Assembly (NCBI GenBank): GCA_015231825.1
Contig: JADGAV010000026.1
Span: forward strand, 3,241-67,240
Length of the DNA: 64,000 nt
Direction: 5' to 3'
Source of the DNA: SAR324 cluster bacterium
GTDB lineage: Bacteria > SAR324 > NAC60-12
Part shown: positions 63,046 to 64,000 of the stretch, piece by piece
How the letters are laid out: each line of letters opens with the position of its first letter
How positions within the stretch are numbered: position 1 is the first letter of the stretch
Notes under the pieces: model-generated
What the model was told of the DNA's origin: nothing
Databases searched by the model: none
What the model saw: the letters and a program-made list of their open reading frames with translations, nothing else
Program-made: the position numbers and the translations under genes

Positions 63046-63786
63046 ATGGAATCGAACAAAAAAATTGTGATTGTCACCGGAGGTGGCGCAGGAATCGGAA
63101 AAGCCTGTGCCCAGCGGTTTTCAAAAGAAGGATTCGGCGTCGTCATTGGAGATCTCTCGGAAGCGGATGGTAAAGAAACGGCAGACTTGATCGAAAAAGC
63201 AGGGGGAAAGATCATTTTTCTTCATGGAGACATTGCAGACGATTCATTTTGCCGGCTCCTCGCTGAAACCGCTCTGGACAAGTGGGGTCGAATTGACGTA
63301 CTGATCGGAAATGCGGCAGCTCGAAATTTTACCAAGATCATTGATGCAACGGAAGAAGAATGGAATCGCTTGTTGGCGGTCAATCTTCGGGGAACCGCAC
63401 AATGCTGCCAGGCGGTTCTGCCGACCATGATCGAGCAGCAATCGGGCGTCATCGTGCTCCTTTCCTCAGAAATACACCGGACCGGGCGCACCGAGATGCC
63501 GATTTATGACGTCACAAAAGCCGGTATCATTTCAATGACAAGAACATTGGCCCTCGAACATGCCAAAGACAATATTCGAGTCAATGCCATTTGCCCGGGT
63601 TATGTGGTCACAGACTATCATATTCGAAAAGCAGAATTGCAGGGAAGGGATCCCAACGAATTGTATACTGCAAAAAGCGGAGTCTTCAACCGTTCCGGGT
63701 CACCCGCAGAAATCGCCGGACCCATTCACTTTCTCGCTTCTGATGAAGCCTCTTTTATTTCGGGACAAACCCTCACCGTCGGATGA
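63046..63786 (+). CDS. Short-chain dehydrogenase/reductase
   Basis: 246 aa with AAGGAGG before the ATG. The classical SDR features are present: the NAD(P)-binding motif TGGGAGIGKA, GNAAARN, the catalytic Ser-Tyr-Lys in LLSSEIHRTGRTEMPIYDVTKAG and the C-terminal FLASDEASFISGQTLTVG. An FabG/3-ketoacyl reductase-like or sugar/alcohol dehydrogenase function is possible; the substrate is unclear. The C-terminal end lacks the usual DGG but retains the SGQ motif. Confidence 0.88.
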   Translation: MESNKKIVIVTGGGAGIGKACAQRFSKEGFGVVIGDLSEADGKETADLIEKAGGKIIFLHGDIADDSFCRLLAETALDKWGRIDVLIGNAAARNFTKIIDATEEEWNRLLAVNLRGTAQCCQAVLPTMIEQQSGVIVLLSSEIHRTGRTEMPIYDVTKAGIISMTRTLALEHAKDNIRVNAICPGYVVTDYHIRKAELQGRDPNELYTAKSGVFNRSGSPAEIAGPIHFLASDEASFISGQTLTVG

Positions 63787-64000
63787 AATCTTATAGAAAA
63801 ATTTCTCCGGACATCTTCGTAGTGATTGGAAAGATGATTTCCGCGATCACAAAGAATTGGAGGTTTTTCTTCTTTGACATTGAATCCTGGCGTGGCTTGA
63901 CAAACGGGAAAGACCGGAGGATAAATGTTCGGGAACTTTGACCGATCATTTTAAGTTGGGAAATGAAGTAAAGTCTAAAAATCAGCTTGAATAGGAGTAC

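Noticed and set aside
1..64000. CRISPR arrays, tRNA or rRNA genes, insertion sequences, phage genes
   Set aside because: No regularly spaced repeats, cloverleaf or transposase/integrase-like frame was seen by reading; a dedicated search would be needed to exclude degenerate cases.

Overview
The window reads as the chromosome of a Gram-negative, free-living heterotroph with an inner and outer membrane: there are lipoboxes, periplasmic cytochromes, a Sec-exported N2O reductase and a Yej-type peptide importer. Gene density is high, base composition is moderate, and I see no tRNA, rRNA, insertion sequence, phage gene or CRISPR array. Aerobic coproporphyrinogen oxidase (hemF) beside a complete nitrous-oxide reduction cluster points to a facultative microaerophile. 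A coenzyme F420 ligase (cofE), a clade II nos cluster and an orphan DUF790/Bax1 nuclease-like gene would fit a deep-branching proteobacterial or SAR324-like marine lineage. That placement is inference from gene content, not phylogeny.

Layout. 1-9.8 kb: catabolic enzymes (a GabD-type aldehyde dehydrogenase cut by the window edge, an M24 peptidase-like protein, a Cys-less FmdB relative, a 3-hydroxyisobutyrate-dehydrogenase-family enzyme, a VOC protein), then glycogen branching enzyme coupled to a DA1-like peptidase and two small genes. 9.9-15.8 kb: a five-gene Yej/Opp-type peptide ABC importer. 15.9-23.1 kb: an exported rhodanese-like protein, then an operon of FGGY kinase, transaldolase-like enzyme and fused 5-oxoprolinase. 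23.5-27.6 kb: thyA, a YfhO-like membrane protein and folA. 27.7-34.3 kb: housekeeping and hypothetical genes including cofE, DUF1853, SirB1-like, DUF3750 and hemF.

34.4-48.6 kb is the centrepiece: a nos (N2O to N2) region on the minus strand in two transcription units. The upstream unit (nosB-D-F-Y, thioredoxin, nosL, nosG, nosH, a heme-sensor-like protein, a HEAT-repeat protein, SCO1) and the downstream unit (nosZ, an unrecognised exported protein, two c-type cytochromes) each have an FNR-family-like inverted repeat exactly 21 nt upstream of a -10 element, so they are probably co-induced.

Divergent from it, 48.7-52.6 kb holds a stress/signalling cluster: a double Usp protein, a 59-aa protein, a CBS-pair protein with a diguanylate cyclase, and a CBS-ACT protein. 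Its four transcription units carry a near-identical promoter, TACGTA-N6-CGGATAGAC-N17-TAnnAT. This four-copy promoter family is the most striking signal in the window and suggests one activator controlling a low-oxygen or energy-stress regulon beside the anaerobic respiration genes. 52.9-64 kb returns to metabolism and repair: an EF-G paralogue, class I aldolase, a DUF374 acyltransferase, a HepT-like/AAG-like fusion with altered catalytic residues, aconitase, a HEAT lipoprotein, DUF790 and an SDR enzyme.
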